NCBI GenBank assembly: GCA_964400725.1
Contig: CAYNVS010000026.1
Coordinates: 1-44,172, forward strand
Reading direction: 5' to 3'
DNA from: CAYNVS01 sp964400725
GTDB taxonomy: Bacteria > Myxococcota_A > SURF-8 > CAYNVS01
Length of the DNA: 44,172 nucleotides
The notes below the pieces were generated by a model. It was not told where the DNA came from. It made no database searches and saw only the letters and a program-made list of their open reading frames with translations. Positions 8,223-16,460 of this stretch are shown here, piece by piece (positions within the stretch are counted from its first letter, which is position 1; the number at the start of each line of letters is the position of its first letter). A program made the translations under genes and the position numbers.

Positions 8223-9800
8223 TCAACCGATTCCGATGAGGTTTAATTTCGCCTCCCGCTTCTTGTTCGTCTTCAAATCGAGCGCCGAAACGTGGACTAT
8301 TCCGTTTACGTCGATTTCAAAAGTAACCTCTATTTTGACTTCGCCTCTCGAAAGCGGCGGAAGATTGTCGATTATCAGCTCGCCGATTAGCTGGTTGTCG
8401 TCCTCCATGCCGCCGTCGCCTTGATAAACCTTTATTCGGACGAGTTTCTGAGCGTCCTGCGCGGTGGTAAATACTTTGGCCTGTTCGCTCGGAACCGGCA
8501 TGTTGCGCGGTATCAACACCTCGACCCTGCCCGAAGCCGTCCCAACGCCGAGCGCCAGAGGCGTAACGTCGAGCAGTATCGCGTCGGAGCCGGGAAGCGG
8601 GCTTGACGCGGCTATAGCCGCCGGACCGGCGCCGCCGTCGTCGTTTACAACCGTCGTCCCTTCGCCTTCAATAATTGCGCCCTGAATTGCGGCGCCCAGC
8701 GCTACGACTTCCTCGGGGTTTACGCCCCAGAAAGGCGTGCGGCCAAAATAAAGTTGAACCAGGTCGCGAACGAGCGGAATGTGCGTGGTGCCGCCGACGA
8801 GAATTACGTTGTCGATTTCGCTCGCATGTAATCCGGCGCGGTTAAGAGCGTCGTCGCAAACCTTGAAAGTTTTTTCGACGAGGTCGCGGATTATGATGTT
8901 GAAGTTGTCTTTGGAAAGCGATACGTTGAGGTCAATCGCGCCCTTGGAGGTGTAGGAAAGGGACGGAATTTTTAGCACCGCGCGGTCTTCGGTCGAGAGC
9001 ATCTTTTTAACTTTCTCGGCCTCGTGGCGCACGCGCAGCAACGCAATCGGGTCGTTCGACAGGTCGATATCGTAACTTTTTTTGTAGTTGCCGATTATGA
9101 GATTAACGATTTTGTTGTCGATGTCGTCGCCGCCCAAAAATGTGTCGCCCGCTGTGGAAATGACCTCGAATACCTCGTTTTTAATGTTGAGCACCGTCAT
9201 ATCGAACGTGCCGCCGCCGAAATCGTAAACGCAGACCTTCTGGTCGAGTTCCTGCCTGAAACCGTAAGCCAAAGCCGCCGCCGTAGGCTCGTTTATTATG
9301 CGCATGACGTTCAGTCCGGCTCTTTCACCCGCCATTTTTGTGGCGTTGCGCTGAAGCTCGTTGAAGTTTGCCGGCACGGTAATAACCGCTTTCTCGACCT
9401 CTTCGCCGAGGTACTCCTCGGCGATTTTTTTCATGTTGCGCAGTATTAGCGCGCTGATTTCAATCAGCGAATAAACCTGATCCTGCGCCTCGACCATGAC
9501 CGAACTGTTCGGCCCCTTCATAACTTTAAAAGGAGCGGTTTGAATGAACTGCTGCACCTCCGGGCTGTCGAACGGTCTTCCGATGAGCCTCTTTGTGGAA
9601 AAGATTGTGTTTACCGGGTTGTAAACCATCTGCATCTTCGCCTCGTTGCCGAAGACGTGCGAGCCGTCCGGGTAGAAGCTGATGATGGAAGGCTGCACCT
9701 TGTTGCCGAATCTGTCGGCGATAACGTGCGAGCGTCCGTCCTCAACCACCGCCACGCAGCAGTTCGAGGTTCCAAGGTCGATACCGATTACGTATGCCAT
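8223..9800 (-). CDS. DnaK-like Hsp70 lacking the C-terminal lid
   Basis: A 525-aa Hsp70 with a complete nucleotide-binding domain: GIDLGTSNC at residues 5-13, YDFGGGTFD near 197 and LVGGTTHIPLV near 340. It continues into a substrate-binding beta domain (LLDVTPLALGVGTASG and later NGIVHVSALD). Canonical DnaK is about 610-640 aa; here the helical lid and the acidic tail are missing. Between the ATPase domain and the substrate domain there is an extra stretch of about 30 residues (EGEGTTVVNDDGGAGPAAIA onwards) where DnaK has a short conserved linker. It is therefore a specialised paralog, not the housekeeping DnaK. The start codon lies one base after the frr stop, implying co-transcription. The downstream J-domain fusion is the probable partner. 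Confidence 0.9.
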   Translation of the reverse strand: MAYVIGIDLGTSNCCVAVVEDGRSHVIADRFGNKVQPSIISFYPDGSHVFGNEAKMQMVYNPVNTIFSTKRLIGRPFDSPEVQQFIQTAPFKVMKGPNSSVMVEAQDQVYSLIEISALILRNMKKIAEEYLGEEVEKAVITVPANFNELQRNATKMAGERAGLNVMRIINEPTAAALAYGFRQELDQKVCVYDFGGGTFDMTVLNIKNEVFEVISTAGDTFLGGDDIDNKIVNLIIGNYKKSYDIDLSNDPIALLRVRHEAEKVKKMLSTEDRAVLKIPSLSYTSKGAIDLNVSLSKDNFNIIIRDLVEKTFKVCDDALNRAGLHASEIDNVILVGGTTHIPLVRDLVQLYFGRTPFWGVNPEEVVALGAAIQGAIIEGEGTTVVNDDGGAGPAAIAASSPLPGSDAILLDVTPLALGVGTASGRVEVLIPRNMPVPSEQAKVFTTAQDAQKLVRIKVYQGDGGMEDDNQLIGELIIDNLPPLSRGEVKIEVTFEIDVNGIVHVSALDLKTNKKREAKLNLIGIG

Positions 9801-9801
9801 G

Positions 9802-10359
9802 TTATATTTCCAATATTTCCTTTTCTTTGTTTTTCAAAATTTCGTCCGACTTTTTGCTGTAATCGTCGATAAGCTGCTGCACTTTGTCGAGGTCTTTGTG
9901 CAGGTCGTCCTCCGGCAGGTCGCCGTCTTTTTCCAGCTTTTTAAGCGCGTCGATGATTTCGTGCCGCGCCGTTCGCATCGAAACTTTCGCCTCTTCGCAC
10001 AGCTTCTTGGCGATTTTAACCAAGTCGCGGCGGCGCTCTTCGGTGAGCTGAGGAATGGGCACCTTTACCGACTTGCCGTCGGTAATGGGGTTGAGACCCA
10101 AGTCGGAGCTTTTAATCGCTTTTTCAATCGCTTGAATTTGGGATTGATCCCACGGCTGAATGACCACCAGACGCGCGTCGGGGACGTTGACGCTGGCCAT
10201 CTGTCGCAGCGGCGTAATCGCGCCGTAATAATCGACTTTTATTCCGTCGAAAATCGCCGCGCTGGCCCTTCCTGTGCGGAGTTTGGAGAGCTCCGCCTTC
10301 AGTCTTTCAATCGCTTTCTCAAGCGCTCCCTCATACTCAAAAAACAACTCTTCGTCCAT
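9802..10359 (-). CDS. frr: Ribosome recycling factor
   Basis: The 185-aa length is typical for RRF, which with EF-G splits post-termination ribosomes. Hallmarks are the N-terminal helix with LSKLRTGRAS, the central PLRQMASVNVPDARLVVIQP segment, and the C-terminal long helices with ERRRDLVKIAKK and EEAKVSMRTARHE. GAGGA lies upstream of the ATG. In many bacteria frr follows pyrH and tsf; here it is first in the block, and a truncated Hsp70 gene follows after one base. That pairing of translation recycling with a chaperone is unusual. Function is well conserved and I am confident. Confidence 0.96.
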   Translation of the reverse strand: MDEELFFEYEGALEKAIERLKAELSKLRTGRASAAIFDGIKVDYYGAITPLRQMASVNVPDARLVVIQPWDQSQIQAIEKAIKSSDLGLNPITDGKSVKVPIPQLTEERRRDLVKIAKKLCEEAKVSMRTARHEIIDALKKLEKDGDLPEDDLHKDLDKVQQLIDDYSKKSDEILKNKEKEILEI

Positions 10360-10672
10360 GCGTGCATCCTCGCGTTATGGTTAAAACTTACGTTTTGCGC
10401 GACTAATTAATGGCGCCTCGGTATAAAAAAATATAATATCTCACAATGCGCCGGCAAGTCAAGATTGATAGGATGATATTAAGAAGAATAGAAGGGTTTT
10501 CTTACCCGTTCGCGGCTTGTCGTCAGTTAAATTCCGAAGTTAAGATTGAAAATTTAAACGAAAGTTGTAATAATCCGCGTTGTTGGAAGCGCCGTTCGTT
10601 TTGCGCTTCCTCGACGCGGTTTTCTTTGGCCGCGGCTTTGTTCCTCTTCGATTTTTCAAAAGCGGGTTGTAA
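10360..10672. other. Divergent intergenic region with a long hairpin
   Basis: This region separates frr (minus) from the nitroreductase-like gene (plus). AT-rich sequence at about 10419-10440 (TATAAAAAAATATAATAT) could hold -10 elements for either strand. The only striking element is the hairpin described separately at 10575-10619. An 86-codon plus-strand frame crosses the region, but it lacks a ribosome binding site and looks like chance. Confidence 0.4.
10575..10627 (+). terminator. Long hairpin with T-rich tail (terminator or leader element)
   Basis: CCGCGT (10575-10580) pairs with ACGCGG (10614-10619), and inside it GGAAGCGC (10585-10592) pairs with GCGCTTCC (10603-10610) around a 10-nt loop. 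TTTTCTTT follows on the plus strand. It looks like a plus-strand intrinsic terminator or attenuator about 45 nt before the nitroreductase-like gene, or the end of a short RNA from this region. Confidence 0.55.
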
Positions 10673-11512
10673 ATGCTGCAAGCGATGTACAAGCGGGTAT
10701 CGGTAAGGACTTACGAAGACAGAGAATTGGACGCGGATTTAAAAAGCCGCGCGGAAAGCGTTATTTCCCAAACGACGCGAGGTTTTTTTCATAATCTGCC
10801 TCGTTTCGCGCTGATTGAAAGACGTGAAACGGAGCGCGGCAAGCGAGTAAAACTCGGATCCTACGGATTCATCAAAGGCGCCCGCTATTACGTCGCCGGC
10901 GCGGTCGAAAAAAGCCCCAAAGCCGAAATAGACTTCGGTTACGCCCTTGAAAAAATAATTCTCGAACTTACCGACATGGGTTTGGGAACCTGCTGGCTGG
11001 GCGGAACATTCAGCCGCGGTCAGTTCGGAAAAGCGTTGGAGCTTTCAGATAACGAATTTATACCCGCCGTAGCCAGCGTAGGCTTTCCCGCGGAGCGCCG
11101 CATTTTTGAAAAATTAGTCAGATGGAACGCGAAATCGGATTCCCGCATTCCTTGGCAGAATCTTTTCTTTGAGGAAGACTTTACGAAGAGTCTGCACAAG
11201 GAACTCCCCGGCTCTTACGCGGAGGCGCTTGAAATGGTTCGCATAGCGCCGTCGGCTTCTAACAAACAGCCTTGGCGAGTCGTTCTCGATTTTCGCGGCT
11301 TCCATTTCTTTTTATTGCGGACGAAAGGGTACCGCAGACTTGTTCCCTCGGTCGATTTGCAGGCTATCGACATGGGAATCGCAATGTGCCATTTTGAGCT
11401 GGCCTGCAATCATTTGCGCCTGCCTGGCAACTGGCGGATTTCCGCTCCAAACTTCGCTCTTCCGCCGGATTGCGAATACGTCGCGAGCTGGGTTAGAGAG
11501 CGAGGAGAATGA
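10673..11512 (+). CDS. Nitroreductase-family protein (TM1586-like)
   Basis: A 279-aa protein that resembles the putative nitroreductase family typified by Thermotoga TM1586, a duplicated flavin-reductase fold. The N-terminal part has the RVSVRTYEDREL motif typical of nitroreductases. The centre has DMGLGTCWLGGTFSRGQF, with a family-typical GTCWLGG. A later IAPSASNKQPWRVVLD segment is the signature found after the first half. Substrate is unknown; FMN-dependent reduction is a family inference. The ATG at 10673 has only a weak ribosome binding site, and the ATG at 10685 is equally possible. The gene lies 11 nt before the beta-lactamase-fold lipoprotein, so they are likely co-transcribed. Confidence 0.8.
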   Translation: MLQAMYKRVSVRTYEDRELDADLKSRAESVISQTTRGFFHNLPRFALIERRETERGKRVKLGSYGFIKGARYYVAGAVEKSPKAEIDFGYALEKIILELTDMGLGTCWLGGTFSRGQFGKALELSDNEFIPAVASVGFPAERRIFEKLVRWNAKSDSRIPWQNLFFEEDFTKSLHKELPGSYAEALEMVRIAPSASNKQPWRVVLDFRGFHFFLLRTKGYRRLVPSVDLQAIDMGIAMCHFELACNHLRLPGNWRISAPNFALPPDCEYVASWVRERGE

Positions 11513-11523
11513 AAGAGGACTAA

Positions 11524-13266
11524 ATGAAGGCTGTTTCGATTCTGACGGCGTTGATTTTTGCCGCGTTTGCCGCGCTGTTTTCTATCTGCTGCTCATCATC
11601 CGGAGATACAAAGAATGACGGCGACCGGGATATTTTGGAAGAAACGGAAACAACGGAGACCGTTGAAATTGAGGCCGAGACAGATGTAGAAATTCCGGCG
11701 GATGAAGAATTCGAGCCCGAATACGAGAACGAACTCGAAGCCGAGGCCGAACATGAGCAAGAACAGACGACCGACCCGCGCTTTGAAGAGCTCGCCAAAC
11801 GCTTTGAGGAGGAGATGAAGGAACTGGGCGCGCCCGGAGCGGCTTTGGCGTTAATGGAAAAAGGTAAAATTATTTTTAAGCGCGGTTTCGGAGTTAAAAG
11901 TTTAGGCGGCGACAGAGCCGTGAGCGCCGATACGCTATTCCGCATAGGCTCGGTTACAAAAATGCTTACCGCCGCGTCGCTTCTTCAACAGGTTCAGGCC
12001 GGAAAGATAGAGCTGGACAAACCCGCCGTAACTTACATTCCCGCGTATCATTACAACTACGATTCGTCGTGGGCTCCGAGCGTCAAAGTTTGGAATTTTC
12101 TGACTCACACCAGCGGTCTTAACGACTATCTCGTCGTTGACGGCCCGACCGACGACGCCTCGCTGGAGAGCTTTCTAACTGGAGAAACTTACGCCAACCG
12201 CGGTTACATGATGGCTCCGGCCGGGGTTATGTACAATTATTCGAACCCGAACTTCATGCTGGCGGGGCTTATAGCCGAAAAGGTCTGCGGAACGAGTTAC
12301 CGTTTGTGCCTAAAGCGGGGAGTCTTCGATAAGCTGGGAATGACGCGCACATTTTTGCTTCCTGCGGACGCGATTAATGACGGAGACGTATCGGACGGAT
12401 ATTGCAATCAGTTGTGCCCCCAGATAGAAACGGTAGGGATAGACTCATACGACAACGCGTGGGCTCGTCCGGCGGGCTACGCGATTTCATCCGTTTCCGA
12501 TTTGGCGGCGTTTGCGAACTTTTTAATGAAAGGCGACGAGCGGGTTTTAAACGACGAAGTCCGCGTCGGGATGATTTCCGAGCAGATAAACACGAAGGAA
12601 TATCTTGACGTCGCGTCTTACGGCTACGGAATAATGGTTTATAAAGGAGTTTTTCTCGGAAGCGATTTTTATCGAACGAAAATTTTAACGCACGGAGGCG
12701 CAATCGGCGGTTATTCGGCGGAATTGTGGGCCGTTCCTTCGGCCGATTTCGTTTTCGTAACGCTCGCCAACGCCGACGGCGCGTATTTCCGTAAAAGCCT
12801 TGTTTACGCTCTCGGCGAAATTGCGGCAATGCCCGCGCCTTCCTCTCCGCCCGACGATTCCGTAAATCCGGCGGATTTCGACAAGTTTGTCGGAGAATAC
12901 GAGGACAAATTCAACGTCGGGGCGATTTATATAACGAAAGAAAGCGGCGAATTGCGCGTTTCTATGCCGGACGTCGACGCCGCGCATATACCTTACGAAA
13001 AAAAGCTGGAGCCTATTTGTCCGGAAAATTTCGTTTTAACGATTCAAGGGCAGCGGCTTCAGGTTACTTTTATTAGCGACGACGCGGGAAAAGTTAAATA
13101 CTTCCGGACAAGAGCGTTTGTGGGCGAAAAAAGGGAATCGGGCGCGAAGACTTTTTCGTTTTCGCCGCGTTCGTTCAAAGCTGAATTGGATAAGGCCGCG
13201 CTTTTCGAGGCTTCGACGGCTTACGCGAAGAACGCGTTTTTCTTCGGGCGTTTTCAAAAAAAATAA
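11524..13266 (+). CDS. Serine beta-lactamase-fold hydrolase, acidic-linker lipoprotein
   Basis: A 580-aa exported serine hydrolase of the class C beta-lactamase / DD-peptidase / esterase superfamily. Active-site motifs are SVTK at 143-146 (SxxK), YSN at 239-241 (YxN) and HGG at 390-392 (the KTG equivalent). An N-terminal signal with Cys at 22-23 suggests lipid attachment, although Ile before Cys22 is not ideal for a lipobox. A linker of about 65 residues, almost wholly Glu/Asp/Thr, separates the anchor from the catalytic domain (about 85-430). The C-terminal 130 residues look like the small beta-barrel domain common in this family. Whether it acts on peptidoglycan, D-peptides or esters cannot be told. 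The linker resembles those of two other lipoproteins here (15333 and 39802). Confidence 0.87.
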   Translation: MKAVSILTALIFAAFAALFSICCSSSGDTKNDGDRDILEETETTETVEIEAETDVEIPADEEFEPEYENELEAEAEHEQEQTTDPRFEELAKRFEEEMKELGAPGAALALMEKGKIIFKRGFGVKSLGGDRAVSADTLFRIGSVTKMLTAASLLQQVQAGKIELDKPAVTYIPAYHYNYDSSWAPSVKVWNFLTHTSGLNDYLVVDGPTDDASLESFLTGETYANRGYMMAPAGVMYNYSNPNFMLAGLIAEKVCGTSYRLCLKRGVFDKLGMTRTFLLPADAINDGDVSDGYCNQLCPQIETVGIDSYDNAWARPAGYAISSVSDLAAFANFLMKGDERVLNDEVRVGMISEQINTKEYLDVASYGYGIMVYKGVFLGSDFYRTKILTHGGAIGGYSAELWAVPSADFVFVTLANADGAYFRKSLVYALGEIAAMPAPSSPPDDSVNPADFDKFVGEYEDKFNVGAIYITKESGELRVSMPDVDAAHIPYEKKLEPICPENFVLTIQGQRLQVTFISDDAGKVKYFRTRAFVGEKRESGAKTFSFSPRSFKAELDKAALFEASTAYAKNAFFFGRFQKK

Positions 13267-13313
13267 AAGAAAATTTACCGCCGACGCGGCAATGTATGCG
13301 GGCGCGCGAACGC

Positions 13314-15323
13314 TCAATAGGTCGAGAGAGTCGCTGCGAAAAAATAACGTCTTCCCGGCATAGGGTAACCTACGACGTACGACGCGGCGGAGTCGCCGAG
13401 GTCGATAGCCTCAAAGTTAAGCGCGATATACTTCGTCGGTCTAAACGTCAGCCCCGCGGAAAAAACCACCGCGCCCGCAATTTCCATCCGGTTCGCCCTG
13501 TCCGCGTAACTTTTCGACTTGTAAGTCGCAAGCGCATACAGCTCGCATAACGGAATGAAATCTATCGAGAAATCGCCGGAAAGGACGCTTTTCGGCCTGA
13601 AGGGAAGGCTGCGTCCCTTGGCCACGAAATCGTCGGACGAATCTACGGCCGTAACCCGCGCGTACGACAGCTTCAACGCCGCAATTCCTTTCGCTAAGAC
13701 CATCAGAGATATTTCGTCGCCGCCTATTTTGGCCGCGCCTACATTAATTGGTTTGAAAGTCCGCTGCGAGTTTTGATAAAGCGCCGCAAGGTCGTAAGCC
13801 CACGTTAAATAGCCGCCGTACGCCGCGCCCAAAACAATCCGCTCCGACTCGAACTTCAGTTCCGCCCCAAACTCCAGCGTATAGGATGTTTCGTTTTTAA
13901 GGCCGGGGTTCCCCTCTATTCCAGCTCGCGAGCCGTAAAGCTCGCCGAAAGTCGGAACGCGGACGCGCCTGACGAACTGCCCGCGCAGGGCGAGAATTTT
14001 GTCGAAGAGGTAATAGCGAACCCCCGCGTAAGCGCCGAGCGCCGCCGCCGCTTCGTCTCTTGCGCCCGCGTCGAAGACTAGACTGAAATCGCCTCCTGCG
14101 GCTAAATCGAACCCCCAAACGCCAAGTCCCGCTTCTAGTCCGGCCATAAATTCGTTCCGGTTTAATCCGTCGTCGCGTCCGTAGCCGGACGGGGAACGGC
14201 GAGACAGTTTCGCTTCCGTTCCGCGCCAGCCTGCCAGCAGCCCGAAACGGCAATTGTCCGCCGGTCTGTACGTTAAAATCGCCCGCATCGAGCTCGATAA
14301 AAAGGCCGTTTCGCTCGTGCCGGGATAAAGAGAAACGTCCGCGTCCTCGTCGGTAAAAACTTCGCCTCCTCGAACGATTCGAATATCGAGCGTAAGCGCC
14401 AGATCCGGAGCTATACGATAGAAATCTCCTTTGGCGGAGATTATTAAACGATCGGAGAAATACTGCGCCGTCTCGGATTGCATCCGCGCAAGCCCCGGAA
14501 CTCCGTTGTTTTTACTGAAATAAGCCGCGGAAAACGAGAGCTTGGAGTCGATTGAAGGAATGGGAAGCGAAAACGCCGCGAAGGCGAAGCTGCGAGTCGA
14601 GGAGTTATTAATCCGCTTGTCGTAATAATCGTCCTCCTTGTTCTGCAACGTGCCGGCGTCGTTAGTAAAGCCGTAGCCGCCGGTAGAGCCCGACCGCGAG
14701 AAAAAAAGCCGCAGCCCTCGTCCGTTGTAAGATGCGTGCGCGTTGTACGAATCGTACGAGCCGAGCTTGAAGCCCGCGCTGGCGCCTTTTTTCTTCTTCA
14801 AAATAATCTCGATCGCGCCTCCGAGCGTCGGCTCGCAGTAGGCGAGAGGGGCGCGGGACATGTAAATGTTTATCGTCTCAACCGCTTCAATCGGCGCGAG
14901 GCTTAAATCCGCTACGCCGGAGAACGGATCGTTTATGGGAACGCCGTCGATGAATACCGCCGAGTTGAGCGCGTCAAGCGCGCGCAGCGAAACGGTTGAA
15001 AGATGGAATTCGTCCGATGAATCGCGGACAAGAACGCCCGACGCGGCGGCGAGCTCCCGCGAAAGCGAGGCTCCGCCGCGCTCCGACGAGGGTTTCAGCG
15101 TCTTTACCGTTCCGGTCGGCGCGTTTTCGCCCGCGTCCTTGTCGTTTTTTTCTTTTACTTCAACCGGCGGCAGCGTTTTTACTTCGTCCTCGTCGTTATC
15201 GTCGGCGGCGGCGGAGATTGACGAAAAGAAAAAGAACGACGCGCATAGAGCAAAAAGCGCGGAGATTAAAATCGCTTCTCCGCGGTTGCGCCCCGCGCTT
15301 TTTTCGCCGCGCCTATAATTCAT
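13314..15323 (-). CDS. TonB-dependent outer-membrane receptor, probable cobalamin transporter
   Basis: A 669-aa TonB-dependent receptor. A signal peptide (to about residue 40) is followed by an acidic stretch and a likely TonB box (LPPVEVKEK). A plug domain follows with LRALDALNSAVFIDGVPIND and AVETINIYMSRAPLAYCEPT, then a 22-strand-type barrel rich in alternating aromatic residues ending in Tyr. Length and plug resemble the BtuB/FepA group. The gene starts 9 nt after a lipoprotein gene, and a cobalamin riboswitch heads the pair, so vitamin B12 or another corrinoid is the likely substrate. Substrate is inferred from the riboswitch; the sequence alone would not distinguish it. No BtuCDF or TonB gene is in the window. 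Confidence 0.88.
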   Translation of the reverse strand: MNYRRGEKSAGRNRGEAILISALFALCASFFFFSSISAAADDNDEDEVKTLPPVEVKEKNDKDAGENAPTGTVKTLKPSSERGGASLSRELAAASGVLVRDSSDEFHLSTVSLRALDALNSAVFIDGVPINDPFSGVADLSLAPIEAVETINIYMSRAPLAYCEPTLGGAIEIILKKKKGASAGFKLGSYDSYNAHASYNGRGLRLFFSRSGSTGGYGFTNDAGTLQNKEDDYYDKRINNSSTRSFAFAAFSLPIPSIDSKLSFSAAYFSKNNGVPGLARMQSETAQYFSDRLIISAKGDFYRIAPDLALTLDIRIVRGGEVFTDEDADVSLYPGTSETAFLSSSMRAILTYRPADNCRFGLLAGWRGTEAKLSRRSPSGYGRDDGLNRNEFMAGLEAGLGVWGFDLAAGGDFSLVFDAGARDEAAAALGAYAGVRYYLFDKILALRGQFVRRVRVPTFGELYGSRAGIEGNPGLKNETSYTLEFGAELKFESERIVLGAAYGGYLTWAYDLAALYQNSQRTFKPINVGAAKIGGDEISLMVLAKGIAALKLSYARVTAVDSSDDFVAKGRSLPFRPKSVLSGDFSIDFIPLCELYALATYKSKSYADRANRMEIAGAVVFSAGLTFRPTKYIALNFEAIDLGDSAASYVVGYPMPGRRYFFAATLSTY

Positions 15324-15332
15324 TAAAACGAG

Positions 15333-16130
15333 CTACCGGCAGTCCGCTGAAAAGTTTATCGCCCCGACAGCGTCCAGGTCGAAGCCGCACATGTCGGCGC
15401 AAGGGCTCATGTTTCCCGCGTCGTCAATGAACGCGCCGAACTCGTCGCGCAGGGCGTTTTCGCCTTTTCCCGCGTCGGTAATTTTTATGAATCGAGCTTT
15501 GGCAAGCCCTGCCGCCGCAAGGTCGAACGAGTCGCCGTACGGGTTTTTACCGGCCATTCCAACGAATTTGTCCGCCGCCTTCGCCGCGTCCGCGTCGTAA
15601 CGATAAGGAAAGACGCGCCACGTTTCGCCGTCCTCGCTTGCCGATACGACTCCCGCCTCAATGTAAGGGCTGTCCGCGTATCCGTTGACGTAAAACGAAT
15701 TCTCATAAACTACGAAGTCGTCGCCTTCTTTATCGACGACGCAGCCCGACGAAAATTCGAGGACGATTTCTCCTCCGTTTCCTAACGATAAAACGTCGGT
15801 CGAGCCTTTATAATCTCCTTCGAGTTTAGGGGCTCCTAAAACTACATTGGGCAGTTTGTCTTGTCCGAATCCGGCGCCGGAACCGTATTTAACGCTCGTC
15901 AAAGAGTCGGCGTAAACGTTCGTTTTCAAAGCCGGGCCGGCGGCTTCCCGTTCGGATTGGTCGTCCGGCGACTCCGCTCCGTTCTCATCGGTTTCGTTTT
16001 CGCTCAAATCTTCGTCGGTATTTCCATCTCCGCGCTCTTCGCCGGGCGCGCACGAGACGGCGCAGAAGCAATGCGCGCAGACCGCGATAAGAAAAAGCCC
16101 CCGTAAAATAAAATTGACGGAAAAACGCAT
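15333..16130 (-). CDS. Surface lipoprotein of the cobalamin-uptake operon
   Basis: A 265-aa lipoprotein with lipobox AVSC at about residues 24-27 and an acidic Glu/Asp/Asn linker to about residue 65. The folded part contains NVVLGAPKLEGDYKGSTDVL, GGEIVLEF, DDFVVYENSF, SASEDGETWRVFPY and a final GFDLDAVGAI. I recall this pattern from 'cell surface proteins' encoded next to B12 riboswitches and TonB receptors; it resembles a jelly-roll with a conserved GFDLDAV end. The likely role is to capture cobalamin at the surface and pass it to the receptor encoded 9 nt downstream, as BtuG and BtuH do in Bacteroides; it shows no obvious homology to those. The role is inference from the riboswitch. AGAGG lies 8 nt before the ATG. 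Confidence 0.8.
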   Translation of the reverse strand: MRFSVNFILRGLFLIAVCAHCFCAVSCAPGEERGDGNTDEDLSENETDENGAESPDDQSEREAAGPALKTNVYADSLTSVKYGSGAGFGQDKLPNVVLGAPKLEGDYKGSTDVLSLGNGGEIVLEFSSGCVVDKEGDDFVVYENSFYVNGYADSPYIEAGVVSASEDGETWRVFPYRYDADAAKAADKFVGMAGKNPYGDSFDLAAAGLAKARFIKITDAGKGENALRDEFGAFIDDAGNMSPCADMCGFDLDAVGAINFSADCR

Positions 16131-16169
16131 CTCGCAAACCTCTCTTTCCTCGAAGAGCTTCGTTTGTAA

Positions 16170-16318
16170 ACGCGCGGCGTAGGTTTTCCGGCTTTCGCAT
16201 CATCCCGTTTCGGCGCCTTCCCATGATTTGCAATCAAAGTGGCGTAATGCCTGCGGTACGCGATTACGGCGGCGGGACCGCGTCGGACTTAAACCGACTT
16301 CCCTGTCGCTGCGCAAAT
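16170..16318 (-). ncRNA. Cobalamin (B12) riboswitch
   Basis: Read on the minus strand, the leader of the lipoprotein/receptor operon carries the conserved cobalamin-riboswitch parts in order. AGGGAAGTCGG (16304-16294) is followed by GCGGTCCCGCC (16281-16271), and then by CCACT and GGGAAGG (near 16241 and 16223). A GATGATGCGAAAGCC stretch leads to the B12-box AAGCCGGAAAACCTACGCC (16194-16176). The palindrome CGAAGCTCTTCG just downstream (16151-16162) and a purine-rich AGAGG before the start codon suggest control of translation initiation. Boundaries are approximate. Confidence 0.92.
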
Positions 16319-16344
16319 TTATAAGTAAACGCGCGGCGCAAATT

Positions 16345-16350
16345 TGTCAA
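16345..16350 (-). promoter_or_regulatory. Candidate -35 box for the B12 operon
   Basis: TTGACA on the minus strand lies just upstream of the riboswitch. A clear -10 at 16-17 nt is not visible; the AT-rich TTACTTATAAAT at about 16329-16318 is the likely region. A 14-nt sequence in this spacer (16325-16338) recurs at 16166-16179. Confidence 0.45.
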
Positions 16351-16406
16351 ATTATTCGGAATTACGGCGCGATGAAGCTAAGCCGCGCGGCATAAAAACT
16401 TTGCGC

Positions 16407-16434
16407 TTGACTTAACCTCTCTATAATTTAGTAT
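16407..16434 (+). promoter_or_regulatory. Candidate promoter for ribE-ribBA
   Basis: TTGACT (16407-16412) is followed after 16 nt by TAGTAT (16429-16434), and the ribE ATG is 27 nt further on. The spacing matches other candidate promoters in this window. No FMN riboswitch elements are present in the short leader. Confidence 0.5.
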
Positions 16435-16460
16435 ATGCAGTTACGAAACGGGAGGCGTTC

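Noticed and set aside
10446..10706. 86-codon frame upstream of the nitroreductase-like gene
   Set aside because: No ribosome binding site, Arg/Cys/Phe-rich composition, and it runs through a structured hairpin and into the next gene in another frame.
16340..16460. Possible FMN riboswitch before ribE
   Set aside because: The leader is only about 20-60 nt and lacks the conserved FMN blocks; the promoter appears to lie directly upstream of the gene.
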